Assembly: GCA_947464885.1 (NCBI GenBank)
Contig: CANHYZ010000100.1
Span: forward strand, 1 to 7,156
DNA from: Flavobacteriales bacterium
GTDB taxonomy: Bacteria; Bacteroidota; Bacteroidia; Flavobacteriales_D; Sanyastnellaceae
Length of the DNA: 7,156 nt
Direction: 5' to 3'
In this document: positions 1 through 6,517 of the stretch, piece by piece
Position numbering within the stretch: position 1 is the stretch's first letter
Layout: each line of letters begins with the position of its first letter
Position numbers and translations under genes: made by a program
The notes under the pieces: model-generated
What the model was told of the DNA's origin: nothing
The model's input: the letters and a program-made list of their open reading frames with translations, nothing else
Database searches by the model: none

Positions 1-737
1 CCTTTGGATGCGTAAAAACGCGCATCCGAAAGTGGCAGAGGCAGTTGCGCTGATTCAGACGTTACCGTGTTGATCATGTGAATTTCCTTTTCCGTGATTA
101 AATAGAGGCGATCATGCACCACTTGCATATCCCGAATTTCGCCGGGTTGCAATTGCTTCTTAAACGCACCGTAAATGTCAAAGATCAACACACGGTGATC
201 CGAAGTGCGCACATAAAGGCTTGATCCACGTTCAATGAGTTGAACAGGCAACACCGCAAAGCCAAGCAGCACACTCAAATTGCCGGAAGAGGAAAGGCGT
301 TGGAAAGTGCGATCAACCCGGAGAAGCTCTGATTGGCGCGAATCCCACAACCAAAATGCATCACCGCGTGAGCCGCATGCGAGCTCAATCTGATCAAATC
401 CCTGCTCAAACAAATCCACCGGGCTGCCCTGCATGCTCAGGGTGTTGTCCCAGAAAACAAGCTTACCCGTTGCCGGAAAATGAATGAACGGTCGCAAGGG
501 ATCCGTCAAATCAATCGACTCATATTCGCCCCACTGAAGCTCGGAATTTCGAAACGCTCCCCCACCAACGGCATTTCTTCGCTCGATAAACCGCGGGCCT
601 TGAAAGTAAAGATTACCCAACTCGTCGGCCGAGACATGGGTGCAACCACAAGGCTCCTGACGAATCAATGAAAAGCTCTGCTGGGCATGAGTGTGCAGTG
701 CCGCCAGCAATACGATTAAAAAGAAGAAACGCTTCAT
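1..737 (-). CDS. Exported beta-propeller-like hypothetical protein (3' end cut by window edge)
   Basis: The frame is open from an ATG at 737 down to base 1: 245 codons visible, no stop, C-terminus missing. The first 18 residues (MKRFFFLIVLLAALHTHA) are a clear Sec signal peptide with likely cleavage after Ala18, before QQS. There is no lipobox Cys, so a periplasmic or secreted soluble protein is expected. The mature part has repeated short beta-strand patterns typical of propeller blades, such as ADELGNLYFQG, KLVFWDNTLS, DAFWLWDSRQSELLRVD and RVLIFDIYGAFKK. From memory this matches a conserved bacteroidete group of hypothetical propeller proteins with a 'S[IV]D..(N/D)PL' signature followed by 'LDN.LS'; here it reads SIDLTDPL and WDNTLS. 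A CxC pair (Cys30, Cys32) lies near the mature N-terminus. Its ATG overlaps the GH3 stop as ATGA, suggesting translational coupling. Function unknown; the family resemblance is inference and needs a profile search. Confidence 0.8.
   Translation of the reverse strand, partial: MKRFFFLIVLLAALHTHAQQSFSLIRQEPCGCTHVSADELGNLYFQGPRFIERRNAVGGGAFRNSELQWGEYESIDLTDPLRPFIHFPATGKLVFWDNTLSMQGSPVDLFEQGFDQIELACGSRGDAFWLWDSRQSELLRVDRTFQRLSSSGNLSVLLGFAVLPVQLIERGSSLYVRTSDHRVLIFDIYGAFKKQLQPGEIRDMQVVHDRLYLITEKEIHMINTVTSESAQLPLPLSDARFYASK
734..737 (-). other. ATGA stop/start overlap (translational coupling)
   Basis: On the minus strand the GH3 gene ends ...TCA CTA TGA and the propeller gene begins ATG AAG, sharing the four bases ATGA. 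Such overlaps usually mean that a terminating ribosome re-initiates on the next gene, so the two proteins are likely made together from one mRNA. Confidence 0.85.
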
Positions 738-2272
738 AGTGACATAGACGGCTCAGCCGATGATTGATGTGCACCTTGCAACAACTCCTCGACATACTGT
801 CGCTCGTTGCACAAACGCGGAACTTTATGCTGTCCACCAAGTTTGTTCTTTGCGCGCAACCAGGCATAGAAACTGCCCTTGGGCATCACCTGAACTTCAG
901 GCTTTCTCAGGATAAAATCAAAAGCGCGCTTGGCCTCGTAATCGGTATTCAATGACTTTAACGTCGTATCGAGCACATCGATGAAGTGATTCAAATCACT
1001 GGGTTCACGGTCGAACTCAATCAGCCATTGATGGGCGCCACACGAACGATCGGTCATGTAAACCGGAGCAGCCGTGTAATCTGTAACCGACGACTCAGTG
1101 GCAATGCAAGCCAATCGTATCGCTTCATCGGCATTGTCGACGATGAGCTCCTCACCAAATGCATTGATGTAATGTTTGGTGCGACCGCTCACCTGAATCC
1201 TAAACGGAAACTTGGAAGTGAATCGCACCGTATCGCCAACGAGGTAGCGCCACAAGCCCCCGTTTGTGCTAATCACAATTGCATAATTCTGTCCAATTTC
1301 CACCTCCTGTATACTCACTGTTTTCGGATGGTCCTTGCCGTATTCACTCATTGGCATGAACTCGTAGAATATGCCATAATCAAGCATCAAGAGCATGTCA
1401 TCGGCATTCAACCGATCCTGAATTCCAAAGAACCCTTCAGAGGCATTGTAGGTCTCTACATAATTCATCGATAGCGATGGAATCAGTTTGCTGAACTGAT
1501 CGCGATAAGGCTTGAAGCTTACCCCGCCATGCCAGAACAACTCGAGGTTCGGCCAAACTTCTTTGATGCTTTCAGCTCCCTTCAATTCCAATATCCGCTT
1601 GAGCAATACCATGGTCCATGAAGGCACTCCGGCCATCATGTAGATATCTTCATCCATGGTGGTGCGTGCAATCATTTCGATTTTCTCCTCCCAATTATCC
1701 ATCAAGGCAATGTCACGTGAAGGTGTGCGCATGATCTCCGCCCACACCGGCAAGTTGCGAATGATAATCGCCGACAAATCGCCTGTGTAGCCCTCTTCAT
1801 TGAATGGATTAATCTTCGACGACCCACCCAGTACCAAATGCTTTCCGCTATAAACTTTGGCATCCGGTTTTTGGCTGTAATAGAGTGCAAGCAAATCCTT
1901 ACCACCCTTGTAATGACATTCCTCCAAGGCTTCCTTGGTCACCGGAATGAACTTGCTGCGAGCATCAGTCGTACCACTACTCTTGGCAAACCACTTCACT
2001 TTGGATGGCCAAAGCACATTTTGATGCCCCTCGCGCAAGAGCTCAACATAATCCTTGAATGATTCATAATTGCGAATTGGAACAGCCTTCTTAAAATCTT
2101 CCTGAGTCTTAATGGAGGAAAATTTATGCTCCACTCCGAAACGCGTCAAAGCAGCCTCATCGATGAGGTTTCTGAAAAGCTCTCCCTGCACCTCGACCGG
2201 ATACTTCATGAAAAGATCGATCTGGTGCATGCGCTTTTTAATGAACCAACCGAATACGGAGTTAAGTGGCAT
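734..2272 (-). CDS. GH3 auxin-responsive promoter family protein (ATP-dependent acyl-acid amido synthetase-like)
   Basis: A 512-residue cytoplasmic protein of full family length, with no signal peptide or membrane segment. GH3 enzymes belong to the ANL adenylating superfamily: they activate a carboxylic acid with ATP and transfer the acyl group to an amine. In plants the products are jasmonate- or auxin-amino acid conjugates; the bacterial substrates are unknown. Visible motifs, numbered from the chosen ATG: phosphate-binding loop SSGTT at 98-102 followed by SKFIPVT; ATP/substrate motif YNASEG at 275-280; adenylate motif YLVGD at 343-347; and a C-terminal GGQHKVPRL around 479-487, typical of the bacteroidete branch. 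The N-terminus (KKR, then P-x-x-x-Q, then TRFG) also fits. I chose ATG 2272 over a TTG eight codons upstream (2296) because similarity begins there and the TTG lies over a candidate promoter. The last ~14 residues look like a non-conserved tail; the stop overlaps the next gene's ATG. Family call firm, substrate unknown. Confidence 0.93.
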   Translation of the reverse strand: MPLNSVFGWFIKKRMHQIDLFMKYPVEVQGELFRNLIDEAALTRFGVEHKFSSIKTQEDFKKAVPIRNYESFKDYVELLREGHQNVLWPSKVKWFAKSSGTTDARSKFIPVTKEALEECHYKGGKDLLALYYSQKPDAKVYSGKHLVLGGSSKINPFNEEGYTGDLSAIIIRNLPVWAEIMRTPSRDIALMDNWEEKIEMIARTTMDEDIYMMAGVPSWTMVLLKRILELKGAESIKEVWPNLELFWHGGVSFKPYRDQFSKLIPSLSMNYVETYNASEGFFGIQDRLNADDMLLMLDYGIFYEFMPMSEYGKDHPKTVSIQEVEIGQNYAIVISTNGGLWRYLVGDTVRFTSKFPFRIQVSGRTKHYINAFGEELIVDNADEAIRLACIATESSVTDYTAAPVYMTDRSCGAHQWLIEFDREPSDLNHFIDVLDTTLKSLNTDYEAKRAFDFILRKPEVQVMPKGSFYAWLRAKNKLGGQHKVPRLCNERQYVEELLQGAHQSSAEPSMSL

Positions 2273-2293
2273 GCGCGAATAGATTATCGGATG

Positions 2294-2301
2294 CAAAATA
2301 A
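2294..2301 (-). promoter_or_regulatory. Candidate -7 box for the GH3 operon
   Basis: The minus strand reads TTATTTTG, one mismatch from the Bacteroidota -7 consensus TAnnTTTG. It lies 21 bases upstream of the GH3 ATG and downstream of the tRNA terminator, where an independent promoter would be needed. No convincing -33 TTTG is visible at the usual spacing, so the call is weak. Confidence 0.3.
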
Positions 2302-2326
2302 TCAGGAATTACCGAATTGTTAGGAG

Positions 2327-2352
2327 AAAAAAAAGGCCGTCTGACGACGGCC
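2327..2352 (-). terminator. Intrinsic terminator after tRNA-Arg
   Basis: A perfect 7-bp GC-rich stem (GGCCGTC at 2335-2341 pairing with GACGGCC at 2346-2352) closes a 4-base loop. On the minus strand it is followed directly by eight T residues (complement of 2327-2334). The plus-strand side has no T tract, so it acts in one direction and ends the tRNA transcript 7 to 32 bases past the tRNA 3' end. It also insulates the GH3 operon from tRNA transcription. Confidence 0.9.
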
Positions 2353-2358
2353 CATCTG

Positions 2359-2430
2359 TGACCCCGAAGGGATTCGAACCCCTATCTGAGGAACCGGAAT
2401 CCTCCATTCTATCCATTAAACTACGGGGCC
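2359..2430 (-). tRNA. tRNA-Arg, anticodon CCG (decodes CGG)
   Basis: The 72-nt minus-strand sequence folds into a full cloverleaf. Acceptor GGCCCCG pairs with CGGGGTC (one G-U). The D stem GTTT/GAAT is short and weak. Anticodon stem GAGGA/TCCTC encloses loop TTCCGGT, giving anticodon CCG at 2395-2397. The variable region is four bases. T stem AGGGG/CCCTT encloses TTCGAAT. The discriminator base is A, followed by CAG, so CCA is not encoded and must be added by the CCA-adding enzyme. The D-loop GGATA run supplies an A where the arginine identity base A20 is expected, supporting the Arg call. The gene stands alone, with its own promoter box and terminator. Confidence 0.96.
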
Positions 2431-2440
2431 AAAGCGGGCG

Positions 2441-2448
2441 CAAAAATA
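2441..2448 (-). promoter_or_regulatory. Promoter -7 box for tRNA-Arg
   Basis: The minus strand reads TATTTTTG, a perfect match to the Bacteroidota -7 consensus TAnnTTTG, 10 bases upstream of the tRNA 5' end. That spacing puts the transcription start a few bases before the mature tRNA. No clear -33 TTTG is seen at normal spacing. Confidence 0.6.
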
Positions 2449-2491
2449 AGCACGACCATTTGCCATTCCTATCGTATTGACCGTGGGGGCT

Positions 2492-2499
2492 TATATTTG
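2492..2499 (+). promoter_or_regulatory. Promoter -7 box for the CotH/lamin-tail gene
   Basis: TATATTTG is a perfect match to the Bacteroidota -7 consensus TAnnTTTG and lies 42 bases before the chosen ATG at 2542, giving a leader of roughly 35 nt. A TTG at 2477-2479 is too close and a TTTG at 2459-2462 somewhat too far to be an ideal -33 element. This box overlaps the TTG codon at 2497 that would otherwise extend the reading frame, which argues against that earlier start. Confidence 0.6.
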
Positions 2500-2541
2500 T
2501 TACACCTGAGTTATATCAACACACAGGTCACCACTAGAAGC

Positions 2542-5500
2542 ATGAAAATCTTTCTCTCTTCACTTATACTACTCTTGCATGCGTCTGCCTCGTTATTGGG
2601 ACAGATTGTCATCAACGAAGGCAGTAATAAAAACGCAACAACAATCCTCGATGAAGACGGTGAATACAACGATTGGATTGAGCTCTACAATGCTGGTACC
2701 GATCCTGTCAACTTAGCCGGCTATAGCCTGAGCGATGGCGCTGCTCAGCCCGGTCAATGGGTATTCCAGGATTATGTTTTGCAGCCCGGACAGCACATTG
2801 TCATCTTTTGCAGCACGAAGAATCGATTTGCATCACAACCTGCAACTGAATTCCATACCTCCTATGGTTTCACGCCGCAATTCGGCTGGAACAACCACGC
2901 GGTTCAGAACGCATTTATTTGGGATGGAGAATCCAATCTCGTTCTCAATACATGCTCGTATTGGTCGGGAGGTTATACCTCTAACTCGGTATTCAATCAA
3001 ACATCAACCGACTATGCCGCTTCGGTTTCCTCATTCGTAGATGGTGGCGACTACGCTTGCAGCGCTCAATATGGCGAAGTTTCCAATCTGCGCCCAGTGC
3101 TGCGCATCAATGATATTGTAGTCGGTGAAAACAATGCTCAGAATTGCAACACGTGCTATCCTGCACCTTACGGCAACTGGTATTTCAGTGCGCGCATGCA
3201 AACCATGTATCGCGCAGAAGATCTGATTGCAGCAGGCGTTACAGCCGGCCCTATCGACTCGCTGGCCTTCGATGTGGCCTATACTGATCCGTCGTACTAT
3301 GACTATGTGAGCATTCAACTCACTACTTCGGCAAATACTGAACTTAACTTTGAATTCATCAATACAAATGGTTCGTATTTCCATACCAACTTCGGATTGT
3401 CCGGCACAGGTGAATCCGTTTTTCTGTTCAGTCCGAATGATGAAGTGTTGGACTCATTGAATGTCGATCTGCAATCACTCAATGCAAGCACAGGAAAGTT
3501 TCCTGACGGTGCAGCATTGAACGTTCTCTTCGCCAACCCAACCCCGGGCAGCACCAACAACAACACCGAACCCGCCGAAGGCTATACCCTTCAACCGTCG
3601 TTTACGCTAAACCCCGGATTCTATTCATCTGCGCAATCGGTATCCATTCTCAATCCCAATGGCCCACAAGCCACTATCCGTTACACCACCGATGGCAGCG
3701 AACCCATGAGCAACTCGGAACTCTACACCGGTGCGCCCATTGCCATTAATACTACCACCGTCCTGAAAGCACGTGCATTTGAACCCAATCGCATCCCCGG
3801 CCAATCAGCCGTTGGCTCCTACTTCATCAACATCAATCACGTTACACCGGTCATTTCGATTTCGTCGGACAATACGAATCTATACGGGCCGGAAGGCATG
3901 TTCGACAACCCCTTCAGCGATTGGCTGAAATCGGGGTATGTCGAATATTTTGACTCAACCGATGCACACAACCTACTCATGTCTCAATACTCGGGAATGA
4001 TTATGGACGGCGGTGCAGGTGGAAGTCGAGGTCAACCACAACGCTCCTTCCGACTAAAACTTTCTGATGGAATTTTTGGTGAAGCCCCCTTCGAACATCA
4101 AGTGATTCCCACGCTACCCTATCGCGAACAATACAGTGATTTCTATTTACGCAATGGCAGTAACCAGTACCTCGCATTGCAATACAAAGACGCCGCGCAG
4201 GTGCGCATGATGAGCGAAGGAACACACAACTACTACTCTGCATGGCGTCCTGTCACCGTCTATATCAACGGCCAATACCACGGACTCTATGAGCTGCGTG
4301 ACAAATTCAATGCGGAGAAATTCGAAATTCAAGACAATGCCTCCGAGGATGACATGGACATTCTTTCGCTCAGCTACTACTATGGAGGAATTCTCCGCGG
4401 TGTTGAAGGCGACCCACAAAATTATTGGGATGACTGGAACACGGTTTCACTTTTCGATGTCAATGCACCGGATTACGTCAATCAAATAGGTAACTATTAC
4501 GACCTCGACAACTACACCGACTATGTCATTGGCGAATCGTTTATGTCGAACGTGGACTGGCCTTACAACAACATCAAAATCTATCGCTCCGATGCAACGG
4601 ATTTCAAATGGCGTTTTGCATTGCAGGATTTGGAATTAGGACTTGGCCCAAACTCTTGGACCGATTGCACCACCAATCATATCGAATGGTTGCTGGGCAA
4701 TACCAACGGCAATCCATTCACCACACCTTGGTACAACATGATGCAGCATGATGATTACAAACTGCACTTTGTGAATCGCTTCGCCGATCTTTTGAATACA
4801 TCCTATCGCAGTGAACGTTTGCTGGAAATTGAAGACTATCACTTCAACATGGTCATTGATGAAATGCCAAACTACATGGCTCGTTGGGGTGATCCAAACA
4901 ACGTCGACGGCTACGTGCAGTGGTTCATTGATAATCACAACATCTTCCGTGATCAACTCGCTTGTCGCCCTGAGCAGGTGCGTTACCACATCGAAACGTA
5001 TTTCGGCTATCAAGGACAATCACAAGTGACACTGCAGGTGGATCCGCCTCAGGCCGGTCGCATTCAAATCAACACGATTGTTCCGGATTCTTTGCCCTGG
5101 AGTGGAATCTATTTCAATGGCGCACCGGTAACAGTAACCGCAATTGCCAATCCCGGATATGTGTTCAACTACTGGAGCGCCGATACACTGTTCCAATCAC
5201 AATGGCACAACGACTCACTGGTCATCAACCTGTTTACCGATGATCAACTCACTGCTCATTTCATTGGCGCACCGCAACCCATGAAACTCATGATAAGCGA
5301 AGTCAACTACAACGATGATGCATCAGCAGCCTGCGGAGATTGGATTGAATTGCACAATGACGGAAACGGCACCGTAAACCTTACGGGATGGTCGTTAACG
5401 AACGATGTCAACATGCCTCGTTTCGAATTCCCCGAAGGAACGTACGTAGCACCAAATCAATATGTAGTGGTTGCACATGATGTGGCTGCATTCCAAAGTA

Positions 5501-6510
5501 TCTACCCGAATGTGACCAACGTTATCGGCAACTTCGACTTTGCCCTTCCTGCAAGCGGCGGTACTATTCGACTGCTCGATCATCGCGATAGTATCGTGCG
5601 TGAAATCACTTATGGCGATAGCCTTCCATGGCCGATGGTGGCCGATGGTGGTGGCCGCACAATGGAGTTTGTTGATGGCGCAACCGAGCAGGATAATCCG
5701 TCGAACTGGTTTGCCGGCTGCATGCTTGGTTCACCCGGTGAAGGCTTCTCACCGTGCTACTCCCCTATCGTATTCAGTGAGATTAATTACGCTTCAGCTC
5801 CTGCATCGAACGCCGGTGACTGGATTGAATTGCGGAACGTGAGTAATGAAACACATGACATCTCCAATTGGTTGTTGCGCGACGATCAAGATCAGAGTGA
5901 ATACATGATTCCGCAAAACACCATTCTTGAACCGGGTGAAATGATTGTGCTCTGCAAAAACACGGAGCAGTTTGATGGCATTCATGCAGCCATCGAAAAT
6001 CGAGTCGGAAATTTCTCTTTCGGCTTTGGTGAAAATGGCGAACTCATCCGACTCTACGATGACCAAGGTAAAATCAACTTCTCTGTTTACTACCAGTCAC
6101 AATCCCCTTGGCCTACCGAAGCGAATGCGCAGGGCTATACCCTCGAACTAGCGGATAGCAGCGCAAATATGAACGCAGGAGAAAACTGGTTTGCGGGCTG
6201 CCAGCTCGGATCTCCGGGCACCTTCTATACCCCTTGCGGACCTGATGCTGTGGAGGTCTATGACGAAGCGCTTTTGTTGCGCCTCTTCCCAAATCCTGCT
6301 CAACATACTCTGCAACTGCAACTGCCTGCAGGATTGGACAACAATGCCGTCATGAGTATCACCGACCTTCAAGGAAAACTAATGCACGAGCAACTACTTT
6401 CTTCCGATGCAGTCATTCAGGTCAATGTTCAATCATGGAACAAGGGTATGTATGTGTTGACGCTTCGTGATCATGAACACACTTGGCATCAGCGATGGAT
6501 TAAAGAATAA
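2542..6510 (+). CDS. Secreted CotH kinase-like / lamin-tail domain protein with T9SS type A sorting domain
   Basis: 1322 residues. A signal peptide (1 to ~20) begins MKIFLSSLILLLHA. Domains in order: lamin-tail domain 1, split (22-~106 and ~279-342), with a 176-residue insert; chitobiase C-terminal-like domain (~348-430; YTTDGSEP, VLKARAF); CotH protein-kinase-like domain (~434-823); InlB-like beta domain (~828-906); tandem lamin-tail domains 2 and 3 (914-1073, 1074-1233); and a T9SS type A sorting domain (1244-1322, FPNPA at 1249, GMYVLTL near the end). CotH landmarks are RSFRLKL (501-507), LRNGSN (536-541), YINGQYHGLYELRDKFN (574-590), NNIKIY (676-681) and QDLELGLG (695-702); Asp696 and Glu698 sit where the family has its metal-binding DxD. 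CotH proteins are atypical secreted kinases; that this one is active is inference. The protein should cross the inner membrane by Sec and the outer membrane by T9SS, with the tail removed. The track-style TTG start at 2497 is rejected because it precedes the signal peptide and lies in the promoter. Likely co-transcribed with the next gene. Confidence 0.95.
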   Translation: MKIFLSSLILLLHASASLLGQIVINEGSNKNATTILDEDGEYNDWIELYNAGTDPVNLAGYSLSDGAAQPGQWVFQDYVLQPGQHIVIFCSTKNRFASQPATEFHTSYGFTPQFGWNNHAVQNAFIWDGESNLVLNTCSYWSGGYTSNSVFNQTSTDYAASVSSFVDGGDYACSAQYGEVSNLRPVLRINDIVVGENNAQNCNTCYPAPYGNWYFSARMQTMYRAEDLIAAGVTAGPIDSLAFDVAYTDPSYYDYVSIQLTTSANTELNFEFINTNGSYFHTNFGLSGTGESVFLFSPNDEVLDSLNVDLQSLNASTGKFPDGAALNVLFANPTPGSTNNNTEPAEGYTLQPSFTLNPGFYSSAQSVSILNPNGPQATIRYTTDGSEPMSNSELYTGAPIAINTTTVLKARAFEPNRIPGQSAVGSYFININHVTPVISISSDNTNLYGPEGMFDNPFSDWLKSGYVEYFDSTDAHNLLMSQYSGMIMDGGAGGSRGQPQRSFRLKLSDGIFGEAPFEHQVIPTLPYREQYSDFYLRNGSNQYLALQYKDAAQVRMMSEGTHNYYSAWRPVTVYINGQYHGLYELRDKFNAEKFEIQDNASEDDMDILSLSYYYGGILRGVEGDPQNYWDDWNTVSLFDVNAPDYVNQIGNYYDLDNYTDYVIGESFMSNVDWPYNNIKIYRSDATDFKWRFALQDLELGLGPNSWTDCTTNHIEWLLGNTNGNPFTTPWYNMMQHDDYKLHFVNRFADLLNTSYRSERLLEIEDYHFNMVIDEMPNYMARWGDPNNVDGYVQWFIDNHNIFRDQLACRPEQVRYHIETYFGYQGQSQVTLQVDPPQAGRIQINTIVPDSLPWSGIYFNGAPVTVTAIANPGYVFNYWSADTLFQSQWHNDSLVINLFTDDQLTAHFIGAPQPMKLMISEVNYNDDASAACGDWIELHNDGNGTVNLTGWSLTNDVNMPRFEFPEGTYVAPNQYVVVAHDVAAFQSIYPNVTNVIGNFDFALPASGGTIRLLDHRDSIVREITYGDSLPWPMVADGGGRTMEFVDGATEQDNPSNWFAGCMLGSPGEGFSPCYSPIVFSEINYASAPASNAGDWIELRNVSNETHDISNWLLRDDQDQSEYMIPQNTILEPGEMIVLCKNTEQFDGIHAAIENRVGNFSFGFGENGELIRLYDDQGKINFSVYYQSQSPWPTEANAQGYTLELADSSANMNAGENWFAGCQLGSPGTFYTPCGPDAVEVYDEALLLRLFPNPAQHTLQLQLPAGLDNNAVMSITDLQGKLMHEQLLSSDAVIQVNVQSWNKGMYVLTLRDHEHTWHQRWIKE
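5281..6240 (+). repeat. Tandem duplication of lamin-tail module, two 480-bp copies
   Basis: Copy 1 is 5281-5760 and copy 2 is 5761-6240, both inside the CotH/lamin-tail gene. Matching landmarks are exactly 480 bases (160 codons) apart: tggattgaattgc at 5341 and 5821, and aactggtttgc at 5704 and 6184. Shared protein motifs are SE(V/I)NY, GDWIEL, NWFAGC and LGSPG, with a conserved Cys pair at each module's end. The rest is strongly diverged, so this is an old duplication or domain recruitment. Confidence 0.85.
5631..5650 (+). repeat. 10-bp perfect tandem repeat inside lamin-tail module 2
   Basis: gccgatggtg occurs twice head to tail and is followed by gtggccg. The unit is not a multiple of three, so each copy is read in a different frame (WPMVADGGG). 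Gain or loss of a unit by slippage would frameshift the gene. Confidence 0.75.
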
Positions 6511-6513
6511 GGA
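6509..6513 (+). promoter_or_regulatory. Shine-Dalgarno-like AAGGA before the SGNH hydrolase gene
   Basis: AAGGA overlaps the TAA stop of the upstream gene and lies 4 bases before the ATG at 6518. The spacing is slightly short, and Bacteroidota rely little on such sites, but it supports the start choice and reading of the two genes from one mRNA. Confidence 0.45.
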
Positions 6514-6517
6514 CCAC

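Noticed and set aside
3..31. Left-edge hairpin as a transcription terminator
   Set aside because: The propeller reading frame passes through it without a stop, and the bases after it on the minus strand (CAAAGG) are not a T tract.
986..1474. 162-codon plus-strand frame opposite the GH3 gene
   Set aside because: It lies wholly antisense to well-conserved GH3 motifs, its translation has no recognisable domain, and no promoter or start context supports it; it is a shadow frame.
2273..2296. Upstream TTG start adding 8 residues to the GH3 protein
   Set aside because: The added residues are not like the family N-terminus, and the TTG falls in a candidate -7 box; ATG 2272 fits the family start.
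2359..2430. tRNA gene as an integration (att) site for a mobile element
   Set aside because: No integrase and no repeat of the tRNA 3' end is visible within the window, and the tRNA has its own terminator and ordinary neighbours.
2497..2541. Upstream TTG start adding 15 residues to the CotH/lamin-tail protein
   Set aside because: The TTG is part of the TATATTTG promoter box, and the ATG at 2542 begins directly with a proper signal peptide.
4636..5019. 127-codon minus-strand frame opposite the CotH region
   Set aside because: It is antisense to the CotH domain and shows no domain of its own; shadow frame.
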